Assembly (NCBI GenBank): GCA_034509425.1
Contig: JAVTVJ010001754.1
Coordinates: 62,001 to 126,000 of the forward strand
DNA: 64,000 nucleotides
From: Eopsaltria australis
Taxonomy: Eukaryota > Chordata > Aves > Passeriformes > Petroicidae
Direction of reading: 5' to 3'
Shown here: positions 26,534-38,500 of the stretch, piece by piece
Numbering within the stretch: the stretch's first letter is position 1
Layout of the letters: the number at the start of each line of letters is the position of its first letter
Program-made: the position numbers and the translations under genes
Notes under the pieces: generated by a model
What the model was told of the DNA's origin: nothing
Databases searched by the model: none
What the model saw: the letters and a program-made list of their open reading frames with translations, nothing else

Positions 26534-27874
26534 GTGGGAATAGGATTGGGAATCTTGAATAGCATTGATTCAGAAGTATTAATGAATAAATTGACTACCA
26601 CCACCACAGATTTAACCAAACTACAACGACCACTGCAGTCATCATTATTGGCTTTCGGAACTCACCAGTGGTTGTTATCAAACATATTACCAGATTGGGA
26701 AAAGGTAAATGTAGAAGATCACAAATTGGTAATTGATGCACTTGGTGCTACACAAGACAATGTTTCTTTCGCCCTTAGCTGCATCCAGGCTCAATTCTGG
26801 ATGCAGTCAGTTGCCGCCTCAATTATAAGAGAGGGCGAAGAAGGCACTTTTCCTACTGAAATTCGGAAAATAATTTGGGATAGTGCCACTAAATTCGAAA
26901 GAGAATTCCAATCGTGGTGGAACTTAGTGAATTTTACCTATAACCCTGCTACAAACACAGCCACAGCCTTTGTGCTAACTATACATAATGCTTCAGTGCA
27001 TTCAATATTTCCTATCATTGCATTGGGGCTGAACCAGGGTGGAACTATTCTCTATCCTTTTGAGCATAAGCAATGGGCCCGTCAAATTGATAAGAAATGG
27101 CAAACTGTTGATTTAGAAACTTGTATTGTCCGGGAACAACTAGGGTTCATCTGTGAAAGTAATGCAATTAGAGCTCAGGACATTTGCTTAGACACAGAAC
27201 TGAATATCTGTCATTTTGAAATTCATCCTAAAGAGAATCCTGAAACAGTGCTTGTGTATATAGGCAATGGATGTGCATGCTTGAGAACTGCTTGTGACCG
27301 AGTAGTTGTAGAAAATTTAGTAATGGACACTAAAAATCATTCAAATTTTTGTGTTTGCAATTTTACTAGGATCATAGGATGTGATTTTTCTTATTTAGCT
27401 CCAGTTACTTCTTATCACCTTTTGCAATCCAATTACTCGCTGATACACCAAGTTGTGCCTACCCGCATTGGGATGAACCTTACCTTGGTAAAGCAATTGT
27501 TGCTTCATCAGGATTTAATCGAAATTTTGGAGAAGATCAAGAAGAACGGACAGAAAACCTTGGTAACTGTTCATCACAATGTAAACGAAATACATCGTGT
27601 TCTGGAAAGGGTAAGAAAGGATGCTGACCACAGTTGGTGGGATACCCTTTTTGGGTGGTCACCTACTGCCACAGGGGTCCTGAATAAATTGTGTCATCCC
27701 ATCATTGTTCTCTTGATTTTAGTTTTAATTGGTTTTGTTTTATCGGCAATTTTGTATATCATGAATTGGAGAATGATGAAACGAATAACACATTTGACAT
27801 CTATAATGAATATGCATAATCTGGTTGATGTTTCATCCTCTGTGGACACCCCTGATGTTATTGATACAAGGTGA
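26534..27874 (+). CDS. env: env transmembrane-type fragment, open 446 codons
   Basis: The longest open frame of this provirus; it stays open upstream to 26468. The first residues (GVVGIGLGILNSID) are hydrophobic and glycine-rich, like a fusion-peptide region. A long ectodomain follows with many Trp and Cys (GCACLRTAC at about residues 248-256) and several N-x-S/T sites. A 22-residue membrane anchor of Ile/Leu/Val sits at about residues 389-410, followed by a 36-residue cytoplasmic tail. I see no gamma-type CX6CC motif. There is no ATG at the left end, so no complete protein can be translated as it stands. The ectodomain is long for a transmembrane subunit. Assignment to env is firm from anchor, position before the 3' LTR and layout; the subfamily is uncertain. 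Confidence 0.75.
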   Translation: MGIGLGILNSIDSEVLMNKLTTTTTDLTKLQRPLQSSLLAFGTHQWLLSNILPDWEKVNVEDHKLVIDALGATQDNVSFALSCIQAQFWMQSVAASIIREGEEGTFPTEIRKIIWDSATKFEREFQSWWNLVNFTYNPATNTATAFVLTIHNASVHSIFPIIALGLNQGGTILYPFEHKQWARQIDKKWQTVDLETCIVREQLGFICESNAIRAQDICLDTELNICHFEIHPKENPETVLVYIGNGCACLRTACDRVVVENLVMDTKNHSNFCVCNFTRIIGCDFSYLAPVTSYHLLQSNYSLIHQVVPTRIGMNLTLVKQLLLHQDLIEILEKIKKNGQKTLVTVHHNVNEIHRVLERVRKDADHSWWDTLFGWSPTATGVLNKLCHPIIVLLILVLIGFVLSAILYIMNWRMMKRITHLTSIMNMHNLVDVSSSVDTPDVIDTR

Positions 27875-27879
27875 GCAAA

Positions 27880-28100
27880 GGTATAATAAGAAATTAGATA
27901 AGTATTTTACTGCTTATTGTAAATCAATCAATTATTAATGAAATTTTAAGGTTTTTTTATTGCTTTTTGTAATTCAATCAATTATCAATGTAATCCTAAG
28001 GTATAATAATTCAATCAATTATTAATATAATTTTAAGCTATAATAAGAAATCAAACTGGTTTTATCCAAACAATTATTAATGTAATCTTACTATAATAAG
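27880..28100 (+). repeat. AT-rich imperfect tandem repeats before 3' LTR
   Basis: Four degenerate units of about 50-70 bp share AATCAATCAATTATTAATG-like cores and (T)AAGGTATAATAAG spacers. They fill the space between the env stop and the microsatellite. Confidence 0.7.
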
Positions 28101-28172
28101 GCAATTGTTGCCTTGTTGAGATTTAAACAAAATTTTATGTGATTGAAATGACTTATCCCTTTTGTTCTTTTC

Positions 28173-28254
<82 letters not shown>
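28173..28254 (+). repeat. (CTTT)n microsatellite
   Basis: About 20 uninterrupted tetranucleotide units inside the provirus between env and the 3' LTR. It gives artificial open frames of repeated Phe-Leu-Ser or Lys-Glu-Arg on the two strands. Confidence 0.98.
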
Positions 28255-28255
<1 letters not shown>

Positions 28256-28360
28256 CTTTTTGTCTCTATTTTCCGGGGTTATGCTACCCGCACGGACGAG
28301 TCCTGAAGACTTCCTCACAACACTACAGACTCCTGACGATGATCGTGAGCCACGGGGTGG

Positions 28361-29024
28361 TGTAAGAGTCTGGACAGAAATCCCTCATCTGCCTCACAAC
28401 CATCTACAGAAGCAGGGGCTGAGAACCCAAAGACCCTAAAATGGGAAAAAGGACTTTTGCACAATGAAGTCCGGCCAGATCCTGGTGGGGTGCCTGCCAG
28501 GTGCAGAGGTGTGCTGCAGAGGTGTGCTGACACATGCCTGTGAAGACCGTGCCGCTCAGCTACCGGGGCGGAAAGGACCGCACAAGGACTATATGTTTTG
28601 TACAGCTGCACCTGCACCCTGAAACAATGGGCCTTACTCCCCCACCTCCTGGCCATTTGCCCCTTGTCTCTGGAAGGATTGCCTCATCTCTTGGTTACCT
28701 GCCCCTCACTTTCGAAAAGACTATAAAGAGACTCTCAAAAAGTACCCCTACAAGATCTCCCTACGGACGAGACGGAATCCATCGGATCCGGACAACGAGG
28801 ACGTCGTTGTGCTGTGGTAGCTATTGACCCCTTTCTTTCTCCCCCCCCCCAACACCATATCTCTCTCTCTCTCTCTCCTCTATTGCATAATCATGTTGTT
28901 GGCACTCAATAAAGGTGCTTTTTATTTTGATTAAAGCAAAAATATTTGTCCCTGTTTTCTTTTGCACTCAGAGATTCAAGTAACGAACCATCAAGACCCC
29001 CGCTTGTGCTAGTGGATTGTGACA
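28361..29024 (+). repeat. 3' LTR of the antisense provirus
   Basis: 664 bp, begins TGTAAGAG and ends TGTGACA. It is about 98 percent identical to the 5' copy by eye, with shorter C and A runs. It is preceded by a G-rich stretch (ACGGGGTGG) that would serve as polypurine tract. Confidence 0.95.
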
Positions 29025-29730
29025 GTGCCCCCATCACAAAAGTGTGATGGCTATGGAAAGATGGAGTCATCAAGTAGACACTAAATCTTTTAAGAACTTT
29101 AGTTCCAAATTGTTGGTTTTCTGAATGTTTAGAAAAAAATCCTTCCAAATCCAAATTTTGCAATCGTGGGTACAACAATGGATAAAAAGTCCTAATGAGC
29201 GTATTACAGCTCTTATAGTCAGGGCATTCACTCTGACAATTCATAAGGAAAAATCCATGAGCTCATTGGAATTTCTCTGCTGCTATCAGCAGACCTGGCA
29301 GTAAAGGTCAGCTCATCTAAGGAACATAAACTGTGAGTGATGTTATGCAAATATTTCTCACCACTGTTCTGCAAACTTTGGACTCCAATATTCCACCTAT
29401 ATTTACTGACTCATTTATGTATGATGACCAATAAACTCACTTAAAAACCCAAAACTTTGGCACCTGTGATTGTATTAGACAGACCCTTCTCTACAAATAC
29501 TTCCACTAAATGAATGAAGAATGTCACTTGCTATTCATACTGAGCAAGAATGCCAGAATCTGTCCTGGACAAATCAAACTTCAGCTCAAGGGTTGGTGGG
29601 TGCAGAGCTGGAGAGGAGGAGCAGCCGTGCCTTTCTCTGGGGCCCACCTTGGAGGTGCACTGGGACAAAATCTTCCTCACAGTAACCCTGATCTGGTGTG
29701 AGCTGCTGTCCCACACTGAGGGTTATGGGT

Positions 29731-30165
29731 CATAGAATCAGAGAATGGTTTGGGTTCAAAGGGACCTTAAAGATCATCTAGTTCTAACACCTCTGGCATG
29801 GGCAGGGACACCTCCCACTAGACCAGATTGTTCAAAATCACATCCTGGCCTTGAACACTTCCAGGGATGGGGCATCCACCGCTTCTCTGGCAACCTGTTC
29901 CAGTGTCTGACCACCCTCACAGTAAAGATTTTCTTCCTGACAGCTAATCTAAACCTGCCCTCTTTCGGTTTAAAGCCATTTCCCCTTGTTCTATTACTAC
30001 AAGCCCTTGTAAAAAATTCCTCTCCAGCTTTCTTGTAGCCCCTTTAAGTACTGGAAAGTGCTCTATTGTCTCGCTGAAGCCTTCCCTTCTCCATGCAGAA
30101 CAGCCCCAACTCTTCCAGCCTGCTCCAGTCCTGTTTCTCTTGCAAACAGATGCTCTAATACATAA
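29731..30165 (-). mobile_element. CR1 LINE 3' fragment
   Basis: Starts CATAGAATCAGAGAATGGTT, the complement of the CR1 ATTCTATG-type tail. It then follows the CR1 3' end through GGGACCTTAAAGATCATCTA and CCAGTGTCTGACCACCCTCA to CTCCAGTCCTGTTTC. About 435 bp, truncated at its 5' end as usual for CR1. Confidence 0.92.
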
Positions 30166-30406
30166 CTAGGAACAAAAGCTCTGCAGCATGATATACTCAC
30201 ACTGCAAGGATTCAAAGGCAATAAAGAGCAATAAAAATCACGATGAAGAAACAAATAATCAGAATTAGACATAATTCAATTCATTTTATAGGATTGTCAT
30301 TTTTATTTGAATTCCTCAGACCTAGTTTCATGTGACCTTACAGATTTTTTATTATAATAAAGTCAGTGATTCTGAGTTTAGGCAGTAAGAGTGACAAATC
30401 ACTTAC

Positions 30407-30439
30407 CTAGGTGAGGATGTAAGGGAGCTTCTGTTGGGG
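30407..30439 (-). CDS. RELN: RELN coding exon, 33 nt
   Basis: A 33-nt exon read on the minus strand, preceded by a pyrimidine-rich acceptor (TTTTCCACAG) and followed by the donor GTAAGT. Joined to the G left by the previous exon it reads APTEAPLHPHL. This matches the short linker of reelin between the reeler domain and the next segment; the proline and His-Pro-His pattern is shared, while the middle residues differ from the mammalian form. The length is a multiple of three, so skipping the exon would keep the frame. It enters and leaves in phase 1. It is too short for ORF finding and is supported by splice sites, phase and its order between two other reelin exons. Confidence 0.92.
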   Translation of the reverse strand, partial: PQQKLPYILT

Positions 30440-31917
30440 CTGTGGAAAACAAAGACACAATGCATTAATATCTTCTGTGATCAGGGCTCAATTGCAGCAT
30501 AAAAATCTATTCAGCTTAAAACAAATTTTACAGTACATATTCTCTTAAAACAGCTATCCCGGTAGTTTAATTGTGAAAAACGTGATAGAACTCAAAAGTT
30601 ACAAAAATATAATAGGAAAAGAAAAAATAATTTTTCTCTTAATTAAAATAAGCATTGAAATAAATGCAAGTCAGTACTAGTTTTACAGTAAGGTAAAAAG
30701 ATCAATTCTTGTCTAGAATTAAGAGGTATTGTTAAAAATAATTTGGATTAAGATTCAATAGCTCAAGGACTGACAAAGAGAGTGGAAATTAGGCTTAACA
30801 ACAGAAATAGTCTAGGACAGGCAAAAAATGCCATACTTTGATCTTTTATACTGCACTGAACAACATTTTACTGGGCATATTATTGGGGGAAATAATGCAA
30901 ATATTCCTAGGAAAAGTAACAGATTAACTCTGCAAATCATGGTATCAAACACTTATATCAAAGCATGTTTTTGCAGGCAATGCTGATCACTTCCCCAGTA
31001 GGTCTCTGCCTCCCAAGAAACACCAGAATGTTGCAATGACACACTGCATAGGGAGAACGTGTGATATGGCACAAGTTTATTAAGTAATCTTCCACAAACA
31101 CTTTGCAACAGGAGTCTTGGTGTAGCATTACACAAATGGAACCAGACTGTACCTGAAAGGGCACAGCTACTCAAAGATATATGGGGAAGTCTAGAAACTC
31201 CTACACAGTGGGTTAGATACTCCATGGCAGCTACAACACCCATAGCCTTGCTTGACCTTAAATCCAAATTAAGTTACTTCTCCTTCACAGAGGCCAAGGG
31301 GGTGCATATAATCAAAATCCTGTGAAGCAGCTACATATTTGTCTATCAGCACCTCAGCCATGGATCTATATTTCCAGCTGTCTTTTGGACTTTGGTAAAA
31401 CAAAACCACTCAAAAAATGAAGAATTTTTGAAGCCAGGATTCATTTGATGATTCTGTGTTTTTTGTTGGGCACTGACCTAAATTGCAGCAGTATTCCTGA
31501 TTTCTTCAGCATATTTGCAATAAAATACTGAAGTACTGCAATTTCTCTCATAACATCTGACAAATTAAAAATAGATTAAAAATAAACATAAAAATGAATG
31601 CAGCAATCTGTGTAGAGCTCTCACACATAGCCATCTGAATAGAAAGTCCAACACAAATCTCAAGAATTTTGTTTTTCTCTTCCTGATACTCCTTAAACAC
31701 TGGGTTTGCAAGGAGGCATGATATTCTGTAAAGAAATTGCAACATTTCATGGAGAAGTAGGTGTTGAAGAAGGCTGACCAGTCAACAAATGAGGTATCTG
31801 CAGACCAGAAAATTATGGCCAGCAATCTGGTTTTACCTTAGACAGAGAACTTTAATTTAACTGACTTACTAATTAGAGGACTGATATGTTCAACATCCTC
31901 CATTAACCTTATCAAAA

Positions 31918-32072
31918 TATACATTTATGTGTATATATATCTCTCCACTGACCTTATGTACATGTATACATATGTATGTATACACACACATACATATATA
32001 CATAGGCATATATATGTGTGTATGAATGCATATATAAGGGGTGTGTGTATGTATATGCATATATACACAACA
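31918..32072. repeat. TA/TG/CA-rich low-complexity tract
   Basis: About 155 bp made of alternating pyrimidine-purine steps (TATATG, CACACATAC, GTGTGTATG). It gives spurious Tyr/His-rich frames. Confidence 0.9.
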
Positions 32073-33932
32073 CTGAAAACCACCACTGAGAACTTTACTG
32101 CAGCTGAGAGAAAAGACCTTCTTAAGAGTCTGTTGTTGTCTCAGAAATCTGAAATCTTTTTTCCTTTCTTTCCTTGCTTAATTTTTTATACAAGAAATTC
32201 ACCCATGATGCCTTGTCTTCCCTAGCAGAAATGCCAATGACTCTGGCAGTGGCCAAGATCTCTCATCACTCTGGTACAGAATCTGGAGAAATACAGCTAT
32301 TGCATGTTAAGCTTGGCACTGTCTCCGGAATAGTGCTGCACTGCACTGGTGAATCCTACAATGGAAAAGACTGCATTTGTCCCTTGCAGCCCCAGGTGTT
32401 GTTTTTCTCCATGGGAATGCGTAAATTTCACCAGAAACATTCTAAAAATTATTTGCACAGAAAAAATGGATTGAACTGGATTAACTGAATTATTTCCCAG
32501 ATTGAGCAACACAAACTGTTCTGTATTTTGCCTGCAGGAAAAGAAGCACATTATGACATGGGATTTGTAATACTCCTGATGTTGTAAGAGGCTAGGTTTA
32601 AAATAAAATCTGTGTCTCTGATGTTCTGAATACCCCCTTTTCAGTAGTTCCAGAGCAGTACTGAGGGGTGACCTGCTGTGAACACAGGGGTGGCTGAGAT
32701 TCATCCTGCCAGGGCTCACCTACGAGGAGCGTGGTCATGCCAGGGCACACCATGGGCAGACTCATCAGTTGCCCAAATTTTATTGGCCTTTGAAAGTAAC
32801 TCAACTGAAAGAGACCACCTTCTCCAAGGAGAGCAGTTCAGACCTCCAAATGAGAACAAAGGACTGTGTTATCGTTCATCCTAGGTTGTCTGGCATGGCT
32901 CTTTGAAAGAGGCTCTCCGTGGAAAGGGCTCCAGCCAAGGATACACAGTCATGGATGACACTTCCTGAAGTTATTATGCAAAATCTCAGCATTCACCAAA
33001 AAGGCACAGGTCTAGCATCAACTTGCCATATTTACATTTGTAAAATCTTTGACACCATTATTTAATAAAACTTGCTCTTTATGTGACTAAACAATACAGA
33101 ATTGCGATCTGAGATTTTTTCCTGAAAAAGCTCTTCCACTATATGCATAGTACATTGCAAAACAAAACTGCTTACCAGTAGCATGAAAGGAAGGAAATTG
33201 TGCAGGTGCATACTAATGCTACTGATCATTCATTTGAAGATTAGAGGTGGAATTAAGCAAACACTTAATGTTAGACAAAAAGGTTGTTGTTACAAGTACA
33301 GGCTCTATGTCGGGGAGAGGTTACTTTCCTAAATCTTAACAGGATCTAAGAAGTCCAAGTATTTTTGCCTCAGATATTCTGATTGTAATTCAAATTCCTG
33401 AGCTGAATATGACAAAAGACTGTGAAGGTACCATTTAACGAGTGATAAATATAGACTTTAATCTTTCTACAAATAATTTCTGTATAACATTTTGTATTTC
33501 ATTGCAAAACAGCACTGTGTTGATCTTCAAGTATTGTAATTAAGGCCCACAAATAATAGAAATTCAGAACATAACACAAAACTAACTGTAGTTGTTCTAA
33601 AGTATTTTTCTAATCAATTTATAGAACTGCTTACTTTACATGGATTTTTCCATAAGCCATACAGTGTGGCTAAAGTAAAATGGAGGTTTTTTGTGCAATA
33701 TGACAAAGCTAAAAGAAATGATACAGTGCAGAGTAGCTATAGAGTGTAAAGATACAAATTTATCATTTAAAAGGAATTATATAATACTTCAGACTGAGAG
33801 GGAAAAAGAAAGACCATCTCAGTTCATATTTTAAACCATTATTCCCTTTGTTAGATGTTCCTTAGGCACGTGGCTGGATGGTTTTAAATTTAGAATCAGT
33901 ATTTGTGTGGCTCCAAAATGCATCTTAGACTG

Positions 33933-35539
33933 TGTCCTGAGTTAGGCCAGAGGGGTCAAAATCTAGGAAGTGATCTGTGCTGCAGGAAGGAATACAACTT
34001 CCTTCCTAGGAGAGAGAGCCAATAATCAAGTAGTTTTAAGGATTGATATGTAGGTGAACCAATTAAAAAGTTGATCCACCTTCAGGGAAAAAACCATATA
34101 TAAGCAGAGACTCTGAAGCTCTTCCTCTTTAGACTTGCTGCTGTGTAGAGAAGAGCATCTCCTGCTTCTCTTGCTGGTAAGGCCCCAGCCCCCCCCCACT
34201 CCTTCCAAGGAGGGGGGGGGGGGGGGGCTGAAGGGAGGTTTGGAGCGGCCGTGCCGCTGCAGCCAGGCGTGGGGGAGGAAACAGCTGGAATGTTGAGCAG
34301 ATACAGCTCAGCCAGTGTGCCAGCTACACGAGAGAGGGCCAGGCCCCTGCTCCGGGCCAGGCAAGGACCAGGCCAGACTCCATCCAGCTCGGGCCAGGCC
34401 CTGCCCTGTCACCCCAGGCCCAGATGGCCCCACCAGGCCGAGCCAGCTCCGCAGAGCCAGGCACAGAGACTCTGAGAGCTTCTACCATCCAGCTCGGGCC
34501 TGTTCAAACAGCCCAGCAGAGAGCACGTGATCATCACACTGCCAGAGAGAGAGAGAGACAGAGATTAACTCTATCCATGCCTAGACTAAACTTACAGACA
34601 CCCATCCTTCCTCGCAGAGAGAGGAACGAGTGAAGACATTTGCATAAATACAGCACAGAGACTTTACAGTCAGTGAGGAAAACAGAACTGATACCTACAG
34701 GGAGGTGCATGAGAAGTGCTTCAAGAGTGAAGCTGAAAACTCTTTTGGAGAACCATGGTTGGGGACTGAGCTAATAAATTCCCTGTAATATATGAAGATA
34801 GAGTCCAAAAAGGGGGATGTGAAGTTCTTATTGCAGCCAATGAACTGAAACACCTGAGTAAAGACAAGTAGGTGTTGAAAAAGTACAGCCTGATAAGAAC
34901 CCGGAACCAAGAGAGAGGAGAGGCTGTGACCCAGAGCCCTGGTCCCGGGGAGAATGCTAGAAAACCTGTGTTGCTAAGCACAGAAGAAGGTATTTTCTTT
35001 GTTGCTGCAATTGAACTGGGCATCCTTAAAACAGGTACCCTGTGGACTGTTCATAACCCACCATAGTGGCTGTGGGAAGGCTACTGGTGTGAGAGAGATC
35101 CACCATTAAGCTGGACTTTGCTCCGGGCGGCGGTTAATGGTGAGGCAGAAGACCCATAAAAACTGTATTTTTCTTACAGAAAATCCATGGTGTAAGCAAA
35201 AGAAACTTCTCTCCCTAAATGAACTGAAACAAGAGCTATTTCTGAGGTGGTAAACTGACTAGAAGTCGAAGTGTTGTCTTTTGTATGTTGTCAGGGAAAA
35301 TGAAATAGAGAGGTGGGGGAAGGAGAGGTGGTCTGAGGAATTTGTTCTGGTTTTTCTTGTTTTTTTTTTTTTCTTTCCCTTTGTCTTAGGTATATTAATA
35401 AAGTTTCTTTGTACTTTATAAAGTTTGAGCCTGCTTTGCCTACTCCTAATCCTCATCTCACAACAAACAATCAAGTAAATTTGAGTAAGTGTGTTGGCAT
35501 TTAGCCACAAACCTGAATAAGCGAACTGAAACCACTACA
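33933..35539 (+). mobile_element. Solo 1.6-kb LTR, same family, inverted
   Basis: 1607 bp, begins TGTCCTGAG and ends CCACTACA; it aligns along its whole length to the reverse complement of 19517-21129, roughly 90-95 percent by eye. TATATAAG lies at about 34097-34104, a GGTAAG site at 34176-34181, a long G run at 34205-34225 and AATAAA at 35397-35402. No target duplication is evident (AGACTG before, GCTTGA after). Confidence 0.92.
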
Positions 35540-38500
35540 GCTTGAGTGAGAATGTCGTACCTTTTGAAAAAGTAAAGTAAATGAATTTATTATTTGATTT
35601 TTAGCTAGCACCCTGGGTATATACAGAGCTTTACAAGAGATGAATGTACTGAGCAAAGAATGGAAGCAGAGCTCAACTGAGGTCACAATCTAAGAGGCAT
35701 CAGCAAATACAGTATGAGAAAATGTAAGGAAATGTTGAGTGCTTTCCTTGTAAGACAAGCCAATCCCTTTGGTAAGGAAAAGCAGAGAAGAAATTATGCA
35801 ATAAAAAGTGATTCAGAGAGAGCAAGGCCACAGTCAAACTGGAAGCATGAGAATCTTGAGGAAGCTAATGGGGAATTCATAAGTCAATGGGGACATTGTG
35901 GGGCTCTGTGTCAATGGGTTGAGGGAGAATGAAGGAATCTTTTGGAGTAAAAGGTTAAATTTTTCTGTGGATGAAGTAAGGCTACTGAAAGGTTAAGCCA
36001 ATTTAAATATGCCCCTTTTTGGTTAAACTGGAAGGGAGGGAAATATGAAAGAAGTGGGAATGTCATCTTCTAGAAACTGGAATGTGAGGAGGAAAAAACC
36101 AATTTGTTGATGGTCTTGTTGTCAGTGAAAAAACAAGAACCAAAATCATTAAACATGGTAATAATCAACTGTTAAGTAACACTAGTCTCCATTCAGATAA
36201 AAAGAGCAAGCATAAGGCAAATTACAGATGTCCCAGAAACATCCATTTTTGCTATTGACACTCATATTCCATAGAGCTCTATGGTCAAGACTGTGTATAG
36301 GGATATATAGAAAATGCAGCAAAAGAAAATATTCTTAAAACCCACTAAAAAATATACCTTCTTTTTTTTCCTCAGAACCCTGAACTTTGTGAGTGTTTTA
36401 ATAAAAAGGGAAAGTGAATTACAGTAAGACAAATGTCCACATGCTCCCAAACACCGTGCTCAGAGTTCTATAGCCAGGGGCCATCAGCTGTTGCTCATCA
36501 ATTCATGACAAATGAAGTGTGGAGGGAGGCATCTTCTGTTTTGCAGATTATAAAGTCTAATCTCCTTGTCATTAGCAGACAGATGAAGATAAAAAAGGAA
36601 AGAAATGTTTTTATTTAGACTCCCTCCAATATTTTCTCTCTACTGGTAAACAAAGTTGCTATTGAATGATAGAGGCTGAGCGTCCCCTGGGGAGAGTCAG
36701 TGAGTTGCCCAAGGGCTGCGTTATTCTTGCTGACACATAAACTGAGGAACTGCACACCAGCTCTACACTCCAGACCTCTACTCTGTAAAATACTGCTCTG
36801 AGAGCTTGTAAAATGCAAGCCTGAGATCCTGAAATCTGTTTTGCATTTTGTTTTAAGGATATTCCTAAATTTTACAAGGTAGAAACCACACCTAAGAGAT
36901 CTTGCACAAACATTCAGGCAAAACTTCTCAAATAAAAGAGAGTCTGGGCCAATTCTCAGGATTTGCTTTCAGTGTGGAGATATCTGTCAGACTGTAAAGG
37001 GGTCTCTTAAGAAAGGAAATCAAGTCCTATAACCTGTGGCATTGAGCATGAGATTGCATAAAATTCTGGGAATTATGCAGAAGGGAATGATACTGCACTG
37101 AGGGAACGGTTTCCTTCATCTTTTCCACCTCTTAGGTTTTACCATTCTGAGATTCTCTGCTGGTCAGTCAGAACTAAAATGCACACTAATCTCCCAGTAT
37201 AGTCCTTTTTCCTAAGAATGGTTCTACTGGTCCAAGTTACAGTGTGGAAAAGGCCTCCTTAACTGATATCACCCTACCTGGTGTGGCAAAGGCAGGTGGG
37301 GTTGTGCACCACGAGCTGTACCTCACAACAACATTTTTATTTATTTTCATGCAGATCTAAACTCTTCTGAGTTCTACTATGAAGTGCAGCCAGGCCTGAT
37401 GTCTTGTCAACTCCATTTTAGTGATGCTACTGCTTATTAATGTATGATTTTTGTTCTACTCAAGCCAGAAATAAATATGAATCAACAGGCACAATACTAA
37501 GTTTACCTTATTTTCCATTTATTTTACTATTACATCAACAAGTTAAATATATGGTTTATTAAATATATTTTTATTGCAAGAATATCATCAGTCATTATGG
37601 TCCTTATTTGTCCTTAAAAATATTTACAAGACATCTACCTTTTCAAGATTCTCTTATACAGTTTTTGTTTGTTTGAGATTTTCCCTGTTTGTGCTAGATT
37701 AACTTTTTCTATGAAAATTTTTGTCTCCTTTCTTAAATATAATTCTCATAAAATTTAAAGCTTGCATCAGCTCTCAAACACCGCCCTAGCTTCCTAAAAT
37801 ATGTATTATATTCTTAACACAGAGCTTTTTAAGAAATTATTTTCCTTTCTTTGGTGTCTTTCCCTATGGCATCATTTCTTACTCCATTTACATTATACAT
37901 ACGGCATTGCCATCCCTTAACACTACCCTTTATCTTCCTCTAACTCTCTTCAAAATACAAAAAGCACTTTCCTTTCACTACACAAATTCCATTAACTCTA
38001 TTAGGATTTATTAATGTACATCTGAGGGTGGACAACCACAGCGAACATGATTTTTGAGATTTCTTGCTACTTTCACATCTTCGTGTATATCCATTCTGCT
38101 AGACATTAGGAAGTCTGATATCACGTCCAGTGAACATACTTATTAATAAGATATCCTGCAACAAATCTATGAAGTTGCCCTGTGGTTTTATTTTTCTTTA
38201 CTTAACATGTAACATTGTTCAGTGCACTATTTCAGTATAGTAATGTTTAGGGCTAGAAACAGACTATAAAAACTCATTTATGTCAATTTACCTTGCTGTT
38301 TTGCATATATATTAATATGATATTTGCATCTAAATAAATTCACTAATTCTTCCTGAAAGAATCCTTTGTTTACATGAGTGGTGTTGATGAAAAGGGAATA
38401 AATGAAGTAAGGTCTACTTCAAAGAAAGCCTCTTTTCTTTGAATAGGAAAATTAATTCTAATAGTATAAGAATGATAATAATATGCAGTAGTTAGAGACT

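Larger units (their letters stand above)
22623..29024 (+). mobile_element. Defective endogenous retrovirus, antisense in RELN intron
   Basis: A provirus with two direct LTRs (22623-23293 and 28361-29024), a primer binding site, gag, pol and env remnants in order. The flanks read GTGCCT before and GTGCCC after, a probable 6-bp target duplication with one change. Counted by eye, the LTRs differ at about 13 substituted sites over about 660 bp plus length changes in the C and A runs, so insertion was fairly recent. Coding content is heavily reduced: gag has an internal stop, protease and most of RT are missing, and no integrase is recognisable. The env transmembrane part is nevertheless open for 446 codons. 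Class assignment (gamma/epsilon-like, possibly related to the avian Ovex1 group) is a low-confidence inference from overall layout. Confidence 0.93.
22399..30406 (-). other. RELN: RELN intron, 8.0 kb, mostly provirus
   Basis: Intron between the exons at 30407-30439 and 22320-22398. A 6402-bp provirus (22623-29024) makes up about 80 percent of it, so the pre-insertion intron would have been about 1.6 kb. The remaining sequence holds a CR1 fragment (29731-30165) and nothing else I recognise. Confidence 0.9.

Noticed and set aside
28091..28365. Lys/Glu/Arg-rich and Phe/Leu/Ser-rich frames
   Set aside because: Both are translations of the CTTT microsatellite.
22610..28656. Nearly identical 97-113-codon frames at 22610-23089 and 28315-28827
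   Set aside because: They recur only because they lie in the two LTRs of the same provirus.
33927..35545. Possible target duplication of the LTR at 33933
   Set aside because: The flanks AGACTG and GCTTGA do not match, so no duplication is claimed.
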